From Dicyema japonicum (Eukaryota > Dicyemida > Rhombozoa > Dicyemidae): DNA of 64,000 nt. The notes under the pieces are model-generated. The model was not told where the DNA came from and did not search any database. It saw nothing but the letters and a program-made list of their open reading frames with translations. Made by a program: the position numbers and the translations under genes. The DNA lies in contig RDEW01000029.1 of NCBI GenBank assembly GCA_011109175.1, forward strand, positions 344,158 to 408,157, given 5' to 3'. How positions within the stretch are numbered: position 1 is the first letter of the stretch; each line of letters begins with the position of its first letter. Shown one piece after another: positions 55,303 to 64,000 of the stretch.

Positions 55303-55477
55303 TTTCCCCACAAGAACCTATAGTGTCTATATTGTTTTAACGTGTTTTTTTTAATTTTTAAATTTATACAATTTTCATTTTTATTATTAATTATTTTACA
55401 TACAATTTATATATTTACTACTCTGATAAATTTTCAGTCACGTGAAATTTGCCATTTTCATCACAAAAAAGTACGCC

Positions 55478-55654
55478 ATGTCGAGGGTTATCAATGATTT
55501 AGTATTAACTATGGCCATTCGGAACCTAATAGAAAATGAGTTTCCTTCCTCAACACTAGATAACTCGGAAGAAACCCTTGATAGAGATTTTAGAAGAATT
55601 TTTTTGCAATTCAGTTTGGGACATTTCCGTCTTTCGAATAGATCAGAGTTTTGA
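55478..55654 (+). CDS. Hypothetical short frame upstream of eIF3c
   Basis: ATG at 55478, 58 codons: SRVINDLVLTMAIRNLIENE..., FRRIFLQFSLGHFRLSNRSE. It diverges from eIF3c, with CACGTG at 55439 in the shared upstream region. It may be the first exon of a gene truncated by the LINE at 55.87 kb. No homology recognised. Confidence 0.3.
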   Translation: MSRVINDLVLTMAIRNLIENEFPSSTLDNSEETLDRDFRRIFLQFSLGHFRLSNRSEF

Positions 55655-55869
55655 CGCATTCCAGCAATACTTTCACCCAAGCACAGCGATCAGAGGACGT
55701 TGTTCAGGGACCTTAGGTCGATGCCAGAACTCGTCGCCAGGGAGCGAAATTTGAGTTTTTATCGAACACATTTACTTTCCTGATGAGGCTCAGTAGACTG
55801 ATGGTCGATCTGGTCTCAAAGCGTTAAATCGATAAACGCTTAAGGCTTCGGCTTTCTAACACTAATTAT

Positions 55870-57120
55870 TATTATAAGCACTTATCGCTATGTCATAGGA
55901 CTTGACAAAGCATGTGCAACACGAGTTAGCAAATCACTGGTTAGTTTCATCCACTTCCTCCTATTCAAAGCCGCAGCGCGCAACCAGTCCAGATCCTCTC
56001 CACTTGCAAGATGCCGTCCCATTTCTTTGAGGTCCTCGTCGAGAACGACTGCCAGTGTCGTCCTTGGGCGACCACGGAAACGGGGGGCCTCCAACATGAA
56101 GTAATCCTCCATGGCTACGTTCGCGGGGGCATCTAGGTCCAGTCGCAGAATATGGCCGAAAAACCTCCATCGTGTATCCAGAGTCTCATTAGAAATTTCT
56201 GAGGTCTTCGTCCTCTTATAGAGAAGATTAGATGACATCCTCGTATCACTTCTTTCGAACATCATATGCCGTAGTTGGTCTCTATGAAACGCATTAAGCC
56301 TCTTCAGTTCATTTCTTGAGCAGGCCCAGGTACCAGCGTTATATAGTAGTATGGGTTTCACTAGCGAGTTGTATAATCGAGTTTTTGTTATAATGTCAAG
56401 GCCCTTTTTGTGAAGCCAGATGTTCTTTAATCTGGAGAGGGCAGTTTGTGCTAGGGTTTTCCTTCTCGTAATTTCTTCAGATAATGGGTCTCCCTGTGGA
56501 GTGCCAGCAGTCGTCTCAAATCGGCGAGACAAGGCTCCCCGACTCTTACAGTGAGCCAAGTATCAGCTAGGAGGGTGGTGGCCATTCTTGACAGTTGAAG
56601 CGTCTAGGAAACTTTCCAAAACCAGCATTAGCCTCCGTCTGTCGACAGAGTCGAAGGCCCTCGAAATGTCGATTCCGAGGATGGTTGTAGACATTTTGAA
56701 CTTTTGAACGGCCGCAGATCTCCACTTGTGGGACCACAAAAAATCGGAAGTAGATCTTCCTTTTCGGAATCTGCTGTGGTATGGCGACAGAAAAGTATCT
56801 AGGCGTCCTTCCATCCTTTGTAATGTTATGTTTGCCAAAATTTTTCTAAGTAAATTCATTAATATGACTGGACGGAGGTTTTCCAACTTAGCTCTTGGTT
56901 CATTTGCCTTCTGTACAGGTAACAAGATACCCTCTCCCAGGGTCAGCGTGTGATCATAATAGTACATTTCATTTATGATCCTAGCGATGCATTCATACAG
57001 ATTTTGGGTTCCATATTTGAAGAATTCACCAGCGAGTCCGTTGGGGCCAGGAGTCCTGTTGTTTTTCAACTTGGAACTCGCAAGTCCAACTTCATATGGT
57101 GTGATTTCCTCGTCCAATTT
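55870..57120 (-). mobile_element. LINE with internal deletion of the RT catalytic site
   Basis: Minus-strand frames 57117-56563 and 56559-55888 follow the 531-codon RT: ASSKLKNNRTPGPNGLAGEF, LRPVILMNLLRKILANITLQ, FRKGRSTSDFLWSHKWRSA, ILGIDISRAFDSVDRRRL, then a frameshift, ETTAGTPQGDPLS and an abrupt jump to EEITRRKTLAQTALSRLKNI. The block with YADD is absent. The C-terminus WACSRNELKRLNAFHRDQLR and FRGRPRTTLAVVLDEDLKEM is intact. Its 5' end lies close to the DPCD start. Confidence 0.88.
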
Positions 57121-57220
57121 TCCTCGTTTAACACTAATTATTATTTCTAAAATTAATATTTTTTATTTTAAATTAATATTAATTAATTTAAATAAAGTTT
57201 CCAAGATCTTAAAGTCAGAG

Positions 57221-57932
57221 ATGCCCGAATGGGGAACGTTAGTCAAATCTTGCCCTAAAACGTGTTTATTACAGGATGGTTAGCCACAATAAATATTAAA
57301 GGACGCTTCAAAATCCACTACGAATTGAACAAAGAATTAGAAATGGTGGAGGAATATCATTGCTCTACCTACGATATTTACAGTACTTATCCATTTAATG
57401 CGCAGTCAGAAAGTTCCGTAAAAAATCCCCCCTAAAGGGGTACTCAAAATGGGTCTATGAAATAGGTGATGATCATGGGGGACTAATAAATGATGATATT
57501 AACCTTAATAATGAACAGGTAACTGAATTGTTTAGTCACAGCCATTTTGCACAAGATACGACTCTAAGACGCATGCAGAGTGGAGAATAAGGAATCTTCC
57601 TTATCCTTTGGGGACTTACAAAGTTATTTGTGATGAACAGAAACCAAATATTATTGTGACTACTTCAAACAAGAAGTTGAGACCTTTACCATAGTTAGAT
57701 ACTACAAGATTGTCCAATTCGAGGAAATGGAGAGACTCAACTTGGATTTGAGACAAAGTGCCCTCAAGTATTCGCATTCAAATAATACTCTGATAATAAA
57801 GGTTGGACAAAAATATTATTTTAGTACGAGAAACCCCCCGAACTCCTCAAATTGGAGCAACAAATTCGTCATCAGTTGTCGAAAGTTAAACTTACTAAGG
57901 AAAACACAACCTCAGATTGCTCTGTTTGTTAA
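57221..57932 (+). CDS. DPCD: DPCD homologue, intact
   Basis: Six exons: 57221-57278, 57302-57382, 57406-57518, 57542-57675, 57699-57801, 57825-57932. All five introns are exactly 23 bp. The product is 198 residues (human DPCD 203). Conserved stretches: CLLQDGRFKIHYELNKELEM, MVEEYHCSTYDIYIRKFRKK, KGYSKWVYEIGD, EWRIRNLPYPLGTYKVICDE, IIVTTSNKKYYKIV and SHSNNTLIIKYEKPPELLKL. DPCD is linked to formation or maintenance of motile cilia and associates with R2TP-type assembly factors. Its presence fits a ciliated animal. The start ATG is the first in frame and the N-terminus aligns from W4 onward. The last residues are Lys-rich, as in other homologues. Confidence 0.96.
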
Positions 57933-58033
57933 CTAAAATATCATTTTTTGTTTTTAAAACGACTTTTTCTTTGAACGATCTTTTCATAAAAACCAAGTCA
58001 TCCTTTTGCTCTAGCATTTATACAACTAGCCGA

Positions 58034-58401
58034 GATGAATCAGCTTATCTTGAAGCTACAGAAGATCAGACTTAATCACCTGTGCACAGAAAATATTTGG
58101 AGATATTGAAATTTTGGAAAAAACAGTTTGAGAAACACAATCTGGCATCACTGCTATCAAAATTTAACAACAACAACCCTACATCGGAATGCATTGCTGT
58201 ATACACTGCCCATCTTAATGGTCTTATTGTAGATTTTGGAAGAAAATTCAATTACCTTTTAAATATGGATTGTCCACTCTGCTTTGTGGACCTAAAAATA
58301 ATGAACCAGGAGATAAAAATCCTGAGTTGGTTGAAATGCTGTTGGATTTGAATGTGAAACTGAGTTTATCCTTGATTATTAACTTAAAACTAGTTAATTG
58401 A
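58034..58401 (+). CDS. Hypothetical protein downstream of DPCD
   Basis: A frame beginning MNQLILKLQKIRLNHL (ATG 58034) passes, probably through micro-introns, into HNLASLLSKFNNNN, YTAHLNGLIVDFGRKFNYLL and, in another frame, GPKNNEPGDKNPELVEMLLD with LNVKLSLSLI before TGA near 58400. The helical pattern and the DPCD-like composition suggest a real gene about 100 bp after DPCD. Splice sites are not resolved and I do not recognise the family. Confidence 0.4.
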
Positions 58402-58459
58402 GTGTTGTCAATTTTTTTGATGTTTATCCTTGATTATTAAAATTAAGGGCCTCAAAAAA

Positions 58460-58512
58460 GTTGGTTAGCTACATTTTGGTGAAATTCTCTGTCGACCACG
58501 TTGAGAACCACT
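58460..58512 (-). mobile_element. Isolated hAT terminus
   Basis: On the minus strand from 58512: cagtggttctcaacgtggtc followed by gacagagaatttcacc, a hAT end like that at 32683. No partner end identified. Confidence 0.5.
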
Positions 58513-58514
58513 GT

Positions 58515-59056
58515 TTTAGACAATCGATGTCGCAATGGTTTCGAAGAGACGTATATGTCTATATTTCAGTATTTCCTTGGAGATACTATCCGATCCAGCG
58601 CTTCTGTGATTCGTTAGCTTACTGCACCCACTCTGAACTTCCTTAGATGTGATAATTGTTTCCAGCATCCATAGTTCTATGATAAAAGGGGTCAGCTCAT
58701 GGCGGTTCGCATTGAGCAGCTTTTCAAAATGAGTAAAAATCAATTCAAACCAACACTGCTGCTTCCTAGGAAAAATGAGATAGCAGATCGTATATCATCT
58801 GTGGTATCCTTCCAATTTCTGTCTCGTGTAGATCTGACGGGGCGTGTGGATGTTTTTGGGTGATGAGCTAAAGGGTTACTTTAGTTGGTGAAAGAACCTT
58901 GTCATTGCTGGAGAGCGTACGCAAGGCACTCCAAATGTCTCCGACCATGACCTTCTTATTCACTTCTTTGCGTATATTCCAATTGTTTTTCTTGATCCTG
59001 GACGATGAGGAGTTGATGCGCCACGGAGAGGTCAAGATTGTCCCGATTGTACTCAC
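58515..59056 (-). mobile_element. LINE linker/RT entry fragment
   Basis: Minus strand: NKKVMVGDIWSALRTLSSND (58955-58896), then TSKEVQSGCSKLTNHRSAGS, DSISKEILKYRHIRLFE (58650-58540). It corresponds to the region before and at RT block 0/1 of the 26.9-kb family (GNRSAGYDGIPGEMLKH). Confidence 0.7.
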
Positions 59057-59345
59057 TTGGATGGCCTAGTGACTTTACATTCGTGGAAGTATGGCAGATC
59101 TTTGAATATAAGTGAAGGAACGTATGTTCAATCGCTGTTAATCAAGAAGACTTTGGAGAGTATGATTGTATCATATAGGAACAAAACCGACGTTTCGCGG
59201 AGTTATGATAACTTAATGAAGGAATACAGGATATTTACGGTCTGATTATAAAGGAATTCAAGAAAAGAATGTGAGCGAAGTGATGACAACATATATTGAG
59301 GAAAAGGATTGTGATAATTGGGTTTACTCCCATAGTTGCTCGATG
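59045..59345 (+). mobile_element. RLE-LINE C-terminal fragment
   Basis: Plus strand: LTWMA/WDGLVTLHSWKYGRSLNI, then GTYVQSLLIKKTLESMIVSY. It matches TWDGIVSRFFKGHLDALKL..YIQTLVLRKTLES of the fragment at 29.5-29.8 kb and follows the endonuclease core in the 3-kb copy. Confidence 0.65.
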
Positions 59346-61240
59346 ATGAAACGAAGTGGATAGAGAACATTTAATTAGAATATTCTGTTGATATGGATTT
59401 ATAATTATAGAATTATATAATATTTTTGATTAAAAATCACATTTTTATAAGTTTTAACAATTTAAAAAAACACATTAATTTTTGACTTTATTGACAAAAA
59501 ATTGCCCTACCATCATATCTTTCGATCAGTTCATCGCGAGCTAATTTCAAGGGACCACGTGGGCGGGTTCCTAGATAAAAAGTCTAAATTTTTATTTTTG
59601 TATTTATCTTTAAAATGTGATTTTGGAAATTAAATGCAGCTCTCAAGGTCTCCAATTAGTTATCATATGGCTTAAACTCTTTGCTTGTCTTGTCTTCAAA
59701 AAAGGTATATTCTCTTCAAACAGATCCCACCCGTGAAATGACGAGTCCTCATGGCATGACACAGTTGCCCTGGTCAAATCAAATACTGAAGATTCCCTGC
59801 GTTAGAATGAAGTGACCACCTTAACTAATATAGCCACCATCGTGGTCCATAATCAGAATTTAAAAATCTCATTTTAATATTTTTTAGAAAATTGAACTTT
59901 TCAATTTCTTCTATCCTGGGGACCTGCCCAGGTGGTTTCTTGAATTTACTGACAATGAATTTACCTAGAACCTATTTGATTTCGCAGAGAAATGTTATTT
60001 CCGATCTGCTTGCGTTTCCAACATGTTAGATATACAACAGCTGATTAGCTTGGTTTCACTATCACCTTATTGTTCTATATTTTTATGGTTATAGATAATT
60101 ATTTTCATTGAAAAGGGAAATATGTCACTATTTCTCATTAATAAGGCTTTCATTCACCACAAGTGCAATAGAGGACTCCACCTCTATCTTCAGACTAATT
60201 GTTTAATAAAATGTTACTCCAGCATGAAAAAGGACTCTTAATAGATGCTCTAATCAAACAGTAAAAACATAACTAAATTATTCTGGAAGCAACAAATAAA
60301 GTGAAAAGACACCTTCAAAATTATTACTCTCAAGGACCACCAGATCATTATTTTATTTTGGTTGAAGAGAAGTTTTTAATATTTTTTACTCATATTAAAC
60401 CACTAAAAGAAGACGTGGAGAATGCCTAGGAACAACCAAATTGAACGATACAATTCATAATGAGTGTAAGCTTTCTGCATGCTAGTAGTTGGGGTTGGTA
60501 ATTTACTGAATTTAGTAGATCTCCTATTTTCCCATTTTTGAAAAATTTTCAAAAATATATGCTAAATGAACCTCCTTGTAGATAAAACACAAAATATCAA
60601 GTCAGGAAGGTAATATATTAGATTTAAAGCATGCAACCACGACTCCTGCTGAGTTTAGAAAAAGGAATTTTGCCTTTTGTATAAACTTGTTTATGCAGGT
60701 TTTTTTAATAATTTCTTAAATGAATTCTAATGACAACAAGTTGGCCAGAATTATGTGACAACACATCCGAGAAGAATGATACAAACTGATAACTGCATGG
60801 TGAGATGTAAATGAAGACACCCTCTTTTCAATTTAATTTTAATCCCGAAATCACGAGAAAGGAGATAAGATTTATCGTCTGATCCTGGTGTCCATACCAG
60901 TCCTTTTCTTGACATCCACCGTTTATACATATTAGGGTTTCCAAGTTGATTAATAGGAAATACTTTAAATTTTGTAAAAATTTATTATTACAATAATTCT
61001 AAAAAATATTTTAAAATACTAATAAATTTAAAATAAATAAATAATAATGTGATGACAGGAATAGTATTAAGTTGAAGGTTTTGACAATGTACTTTAAATA
61101 AAATACAAACTCTTCAAAAAACTGACAAAGTATAGCGTTGAAGCATTCCACAGGATTTAAGATTATTTTGCGGAAAGTACGTCCTGATAATTTTTATAAA
61201 CCACAAAAACCGGCAGAACCGAGATAAAGTACTTTCGAGC
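59346..61240. other. Gene-free stretch with repeat remnants
   Basis: 59830-59990 shares its sequence with 37500-37640 (ttttttagaaaattgaac, cctggggacctgccca). 60838-60900 resembles a minus-strand LINE 3' end (aatcccgaaatcacgagaaa, then gatcctggtgtcc). No coding region or RNA gene is supported in the remainder, which is AT-rich. Confidence 0.45.
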
Positions 61241-61244
61241 TGAA

Positions 61245-63698
61245 ATGTCTAATATTCCACGATTTTACAGAAGGGAAAATTCCCTGAATACACAAGAAAT
61301 CAGAAAAACCAAAGATGCCGACGAAAAAAACTTAAGTTCTCCAAAAATAGAGAATACGAGGACCAAACGTGTAAAAGAAAATTCGGATCTCAGCAAGAAT
61401 GTTAACTTGTAGTATCCCTTAGGGCCAGAAATTAGTGAAGAAAGTGTTAAACGCTCAAACACGTGAGATTTCAAGCTTTGATGAGTTTATGTATGATTTT
61501 GAAAGATTTAAGGTCTGCTACTCAAGACAAACAGTCAACCGAGTAACAAGAGTTATTAAGTATTAGGGTAAATAAGATAAATCATTCACTCCTAAAGGGA
61601 AAAGTCTTCAGAAGTCCTTTATTTTAGATTGAGAAACAGCTGGAAGAGACAAAAACTACAAATTTCAAATTGTCGAGGGAATTGGAAGAGACTGTATCTA
61701 GTTAATGTAAAATAGAAAAAAATCTCAAAGTCTTTGGCAGAAATGTTGTCATCTTTGACAGATAAGCTGGACACTGCTACCAGGGAGATCACTAAAAAGG
61801 TTATAAGTCAATTTATATAGGATCGGCATATGAAGGAGATATCTGTCTTTCTAAACCTTTCTGATATGAAAGGAACCCAAAAATGTGATAGAATTTATGT
61901 AAGCTCAGTTCGCGGAGTTCAATCAATGAACAACATCTCCAGTCAATTTGATATCCATGAAAATAAATCTGAAGGCGAATCACGAAAACAAAAAAAGAAT
62001 TCAGTACCAAAAATAATAATTTTAGATAAGAAATTCATTCAAACGGATGTTTAAAGCAAGATCTTCCAAAGAAAGCCTAGCCTCAATGAAAATAATTCAA
62101 GAAGCGCCTTTGACGTGATCATTGGATGTTATAGACTAGATCTAACAACTCTGTGGGAGACATCAGTGATCTCTGTAAGCTATTGAGGGAAAAGGAACTT
62201 ACTGTGGCTGACTTACAGCTTGAGATTGTCGCACAGAGAAATATAATAAAAGAACTGGAAAGCAAGCTCGAAGATATCCAAAAAAGCCATCAGTCAACTG
62301 TCATATCTAAACGGAGACTGAGTGGAGTGGGGATCTTTACAGATGACTACAAACTAAGTTTAATGTTGATTAATTAGTAAATTTGCGAGCAAGTCAAGGG
62401 AATGAGTGGGAAGAAATAATGATATCATTCTATCTCCTCCAAAAAACCAAAGGAAAGAAGGTAGTCATTCAATATAACACCAAGAGTTTTATGGGGAATT
62501 TACTAATAAACAAAAGTATAAGTTGGGTTAGTCTCTTCCAAAATGCCAGGAAAATATTCAAAGTATTACACAAGATATTTTAGAATTTTATTAATTTGAT
62601 TGACTCAAGATCAAATATAGGGATTGGACCTGAAAGTATCCACGCCTTGGTCGTTGGAGAAAAGTCATGGCTTGTCGGTCTACACAATTTCTTTATTAAA
62701 GATAAGAACGTCCCGGTCTCCTCCCCTTGTTCTCATTTCTCCGGCTTCCACGACAGTATCTCCATTCTGTTGAAGGGATCAAAACAAAAGGCAACGGACG
62801 AGATTGCCTTTGACTTGCTAATTTCAAACAAACTGATCACACGTTATATGGAAGAGATCACTAAAAGTAGGAGACTGATACTCTACGGTCCACAGCTTAG
62901 TGGGAAATTCCACCTGGCGACCTCATTGGCTGAGCATATAAGAGATATCACATCGTCTGTCAATTAAAGTGATTTTTAGTTCCAAAACAACCGTGGTCGA
63001 AATCAAAAAAATATTCACGTCTGAGACAACTGTTTTGTCTACCCTTATGATGAATTTTGTTGAGAAAAATGACTGCAAGAATATTATATTTGTAGTAAAG
63101 AATATAGAAACTTGTAAATATAATTATCTGGATGTTCAATTTAGAAAGTTCTTTGCTAAAATCAGAAATTTACAGTATTAAAGTCGATTACTTTTAGAAT
63201 TTACATAATTGGAACCTGCAGGATAAACTCGAAAATTGTTAAAGATTTGGAGATGGAGTACAAATTCAAAGTATTTCGTCTTCCACTTCACATGGAACCT
63301 TTGGAGAACATAATATCTAGGTTAATTGTGAGGGAAAGCATTAACACAAACAATTCTATGATCAATTTGGAGACTGACGTTGAGATTGGCAACTTTTTTA
63401 CATCTACTTTGGTATTTATAAACGACCTCCTGGAGTCTAACGATAAGGGGGACAAAGTCTTAGGTTTAATTGTACTTTACTCTTAGGTCCCTTTATATTT
63501 GCAAACTGTCCTTTGTCAGGGAGTAAATCTGACTGGTTTGTCCGGACGTGGAATGAAAAAGTGATCCCCATTTTGAGGAATTCTTTGGACTCTACTCCCA
63601 AGGTCGAACCCTTTGATTGGGTGATGGAAAAAATTCCATGGAAGATAAGTCGAATTTCATTAAATAGACTGGGGATAATATATAAACGAGGAAATTAA
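61245..63698 (+). CDS. unc-53: Neuron navigator/UNC-53-like AAA-type protein
   Basis: Multi-exon. Secure junctions include introns 61401-61422 (22 bp), 62955-62979 (25 bp), one of 23 bp ending before IYIIGTCRINSK (~63198) and one of 23 bp before GPFIFANCPLSG (~63507). Several splices between 61.5 and 62.6 kb are unsettled. Navigators are cytoskeletal proteins that bind microtubule plus ends and act in cell migration and neurite outgrowth. Seen: Lys/Ser-rich N-terminus, coiled coils (SLAEMLSSLTDKLDTATREI; LREKELTVADLQLEIVAQRN), GIGPESIHALVVGE, LISNKLITRYMEEITKSRRL followed by ILYGPQLSGKFHLATSLAEH, IIFVVKNIETCKYNYLD, LPLHMEPLENIISRLIV and DWFVRTWNEKVIPILRNSLD..WVMEKIPWKIS. These align in order with the NAV2/3 C-terminal half. 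The P-loop GPSGTGKT is GPQLSGKF here. The calponin-homology domain of NAV2/3 is not present. Confidence 0.88.
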
Positions 63699-63747
63699 TA
63701 TTTAATATTTGTTTATTTATAAATTAAATTTTAATTATAATAAATAA

Positions 63748-63965
63748 ATGAGTGGTTGTGTGGATGATAATCTATCTGATTGTAGTAAAATATCTAATAA
63801 ATAGTACTATTTGAACTTTCTGAATTACTAAATACGGGACTTAATAGGGACACGTTGAATGTATGTATACAGTTGCTTGACTCGGGTGTTAATCCTGAAA
63901 CTCTTGCTGAGGTCGTCCAGGAATTACGGAAAGAACCCGATAAAGAAGTAAACTTTTTTATTTAA
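63748..63965 (+). CDS. MZT1: Mitotic-spindle organizing protein 1 (MOZART1)
   Basis: Two exons, 63748-63784 and 63805-63965, joined by a 20-bp intron. The product is 65 residues, the size of other MZT1 proteins (human 82, yeasts ~64). The diagnostic core is fully present: LFELSELLNTGLNRDTLNVC, then IQLLDSGVNPETLAEVVQEL and RKE. MZT1 binds the N-termini of gamma-tubulin complex proteins and helps gamma-TuRC recruitment to spindle poles. The ATG lies 49 bp after the navigator stop codon on the same strand. A possible second intron (63948-63971, gtaaac...attag) would change only the last few residues. Confidence 0.93.
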
Positions 63966-64000
63966 AATTAGAAATAAAATTTGTTTAATATTTTTTAGTT

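Noticed and set aside
1-64000. CRISPR arrays, prokaryotic operons, Shine-Dalgarno sites
   Set aside because: The genes have spliceosomal introns and animal homologues. No regularly spaced direct repeats with unique spacers were seen.
1-64000. Chlorarachniophyte nucleomorph as the source (also has ~20-bp introns)
   Set aside because: Nucleomorphs lack this transposon load and animal genes such as neuron navigator, so a dicyemid-like animal fits better.

Overview
This is a window from an animal nuclear genome, AT-rich, with multi-exon genes in small islands among thick layers of decayed and nested transposable elements. Nearly every intron I could place by protein homology is only 20-26 bp (GT...AG), for example five introns of exactly 23 bp in DPCD. 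Introns this short, an animal gene set (coilin, neuron navigator, DPCD, eIF3c, COQ8, MOZART1) and fast-evolving sequence fit a dicyemid mesozoan (Dicyema-like) best. That assignment is inference. The computed open reading frames cut the real genes into pieces, so most gene models here were assembled by hand across micro-introns.

Layout. 0-6 kb: an RLE-type LINE relic, an APE-type LINE relic and a hAT remnant. 6.8-8.4 kb and 19.3-20.9 kb: a directly repeated ~1.5 kb segmental duplication, each copy carrying a small intron-containing four-helix membrane protein gene. 8.7-12.5 kb: decayed LINE, SINE and hAT sequence. 12.6-14.0 kb: a coilin-like gene; its 3' exons recur inverted at 18.4-18.8 kb between two copies of a MITE. 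14.1-17.5 kb: a hAT relic inserted in the tip of a pogo/Tigger element that is itself split by a second Tigger. 20.7-26.4 kb: a tandem array, integrase and LINE fragments, a possible unrecognised gene, a SINE and a complete short hAT with a perfect target duplication. 26.5-32.7 kb: a LINE with an uninterrupted 531-codon reverse transcriptase frame, then a tRNA-headed SINE split by a hAT that is itself split by a LINE fragment.

Gene islands. 33.5-34.7 kb (minus): a probable PTB-domain adaptor and a tiny ORF. 35.4-37.1 kb: a divergent 28S rRNA fragment interrupted by a Tc1/mariner-like element. 38.2-39.8 kb: an intact COQ8/ADCK3 gene (9 exons, 466 aa). 40-46.7 kb: minus-strand LINEs, two of which carry 2A (ribosome-skipping) motifs just before the endonuclease domain. 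47.5-48.8 kb: a secreted-looking Cys-rich modular protein. 49-52.4 kb: more LINE debris. 52.7-55.3 kb (minus): eIF3c in 17 exons, with one in-frame TAA near its end. 57.2-57.9 kb: DPCD (6 exons, 198 aa). 61.2-63.7 kb: a neuron navigator/UNC-53 homologue, followed 49 bp later by MOZART1.

The recognised genes cover translation initiation (eIF3c), coenzyme Q synthesis (COQ8), Cajal-body RNP biology (coilin), cilia (DPCD), and microtubules (navigator, MOZART1). The last two lie head-to-tail with almost no spacer. The palindrome CACGTG is strikingly frequent in and around the genes.
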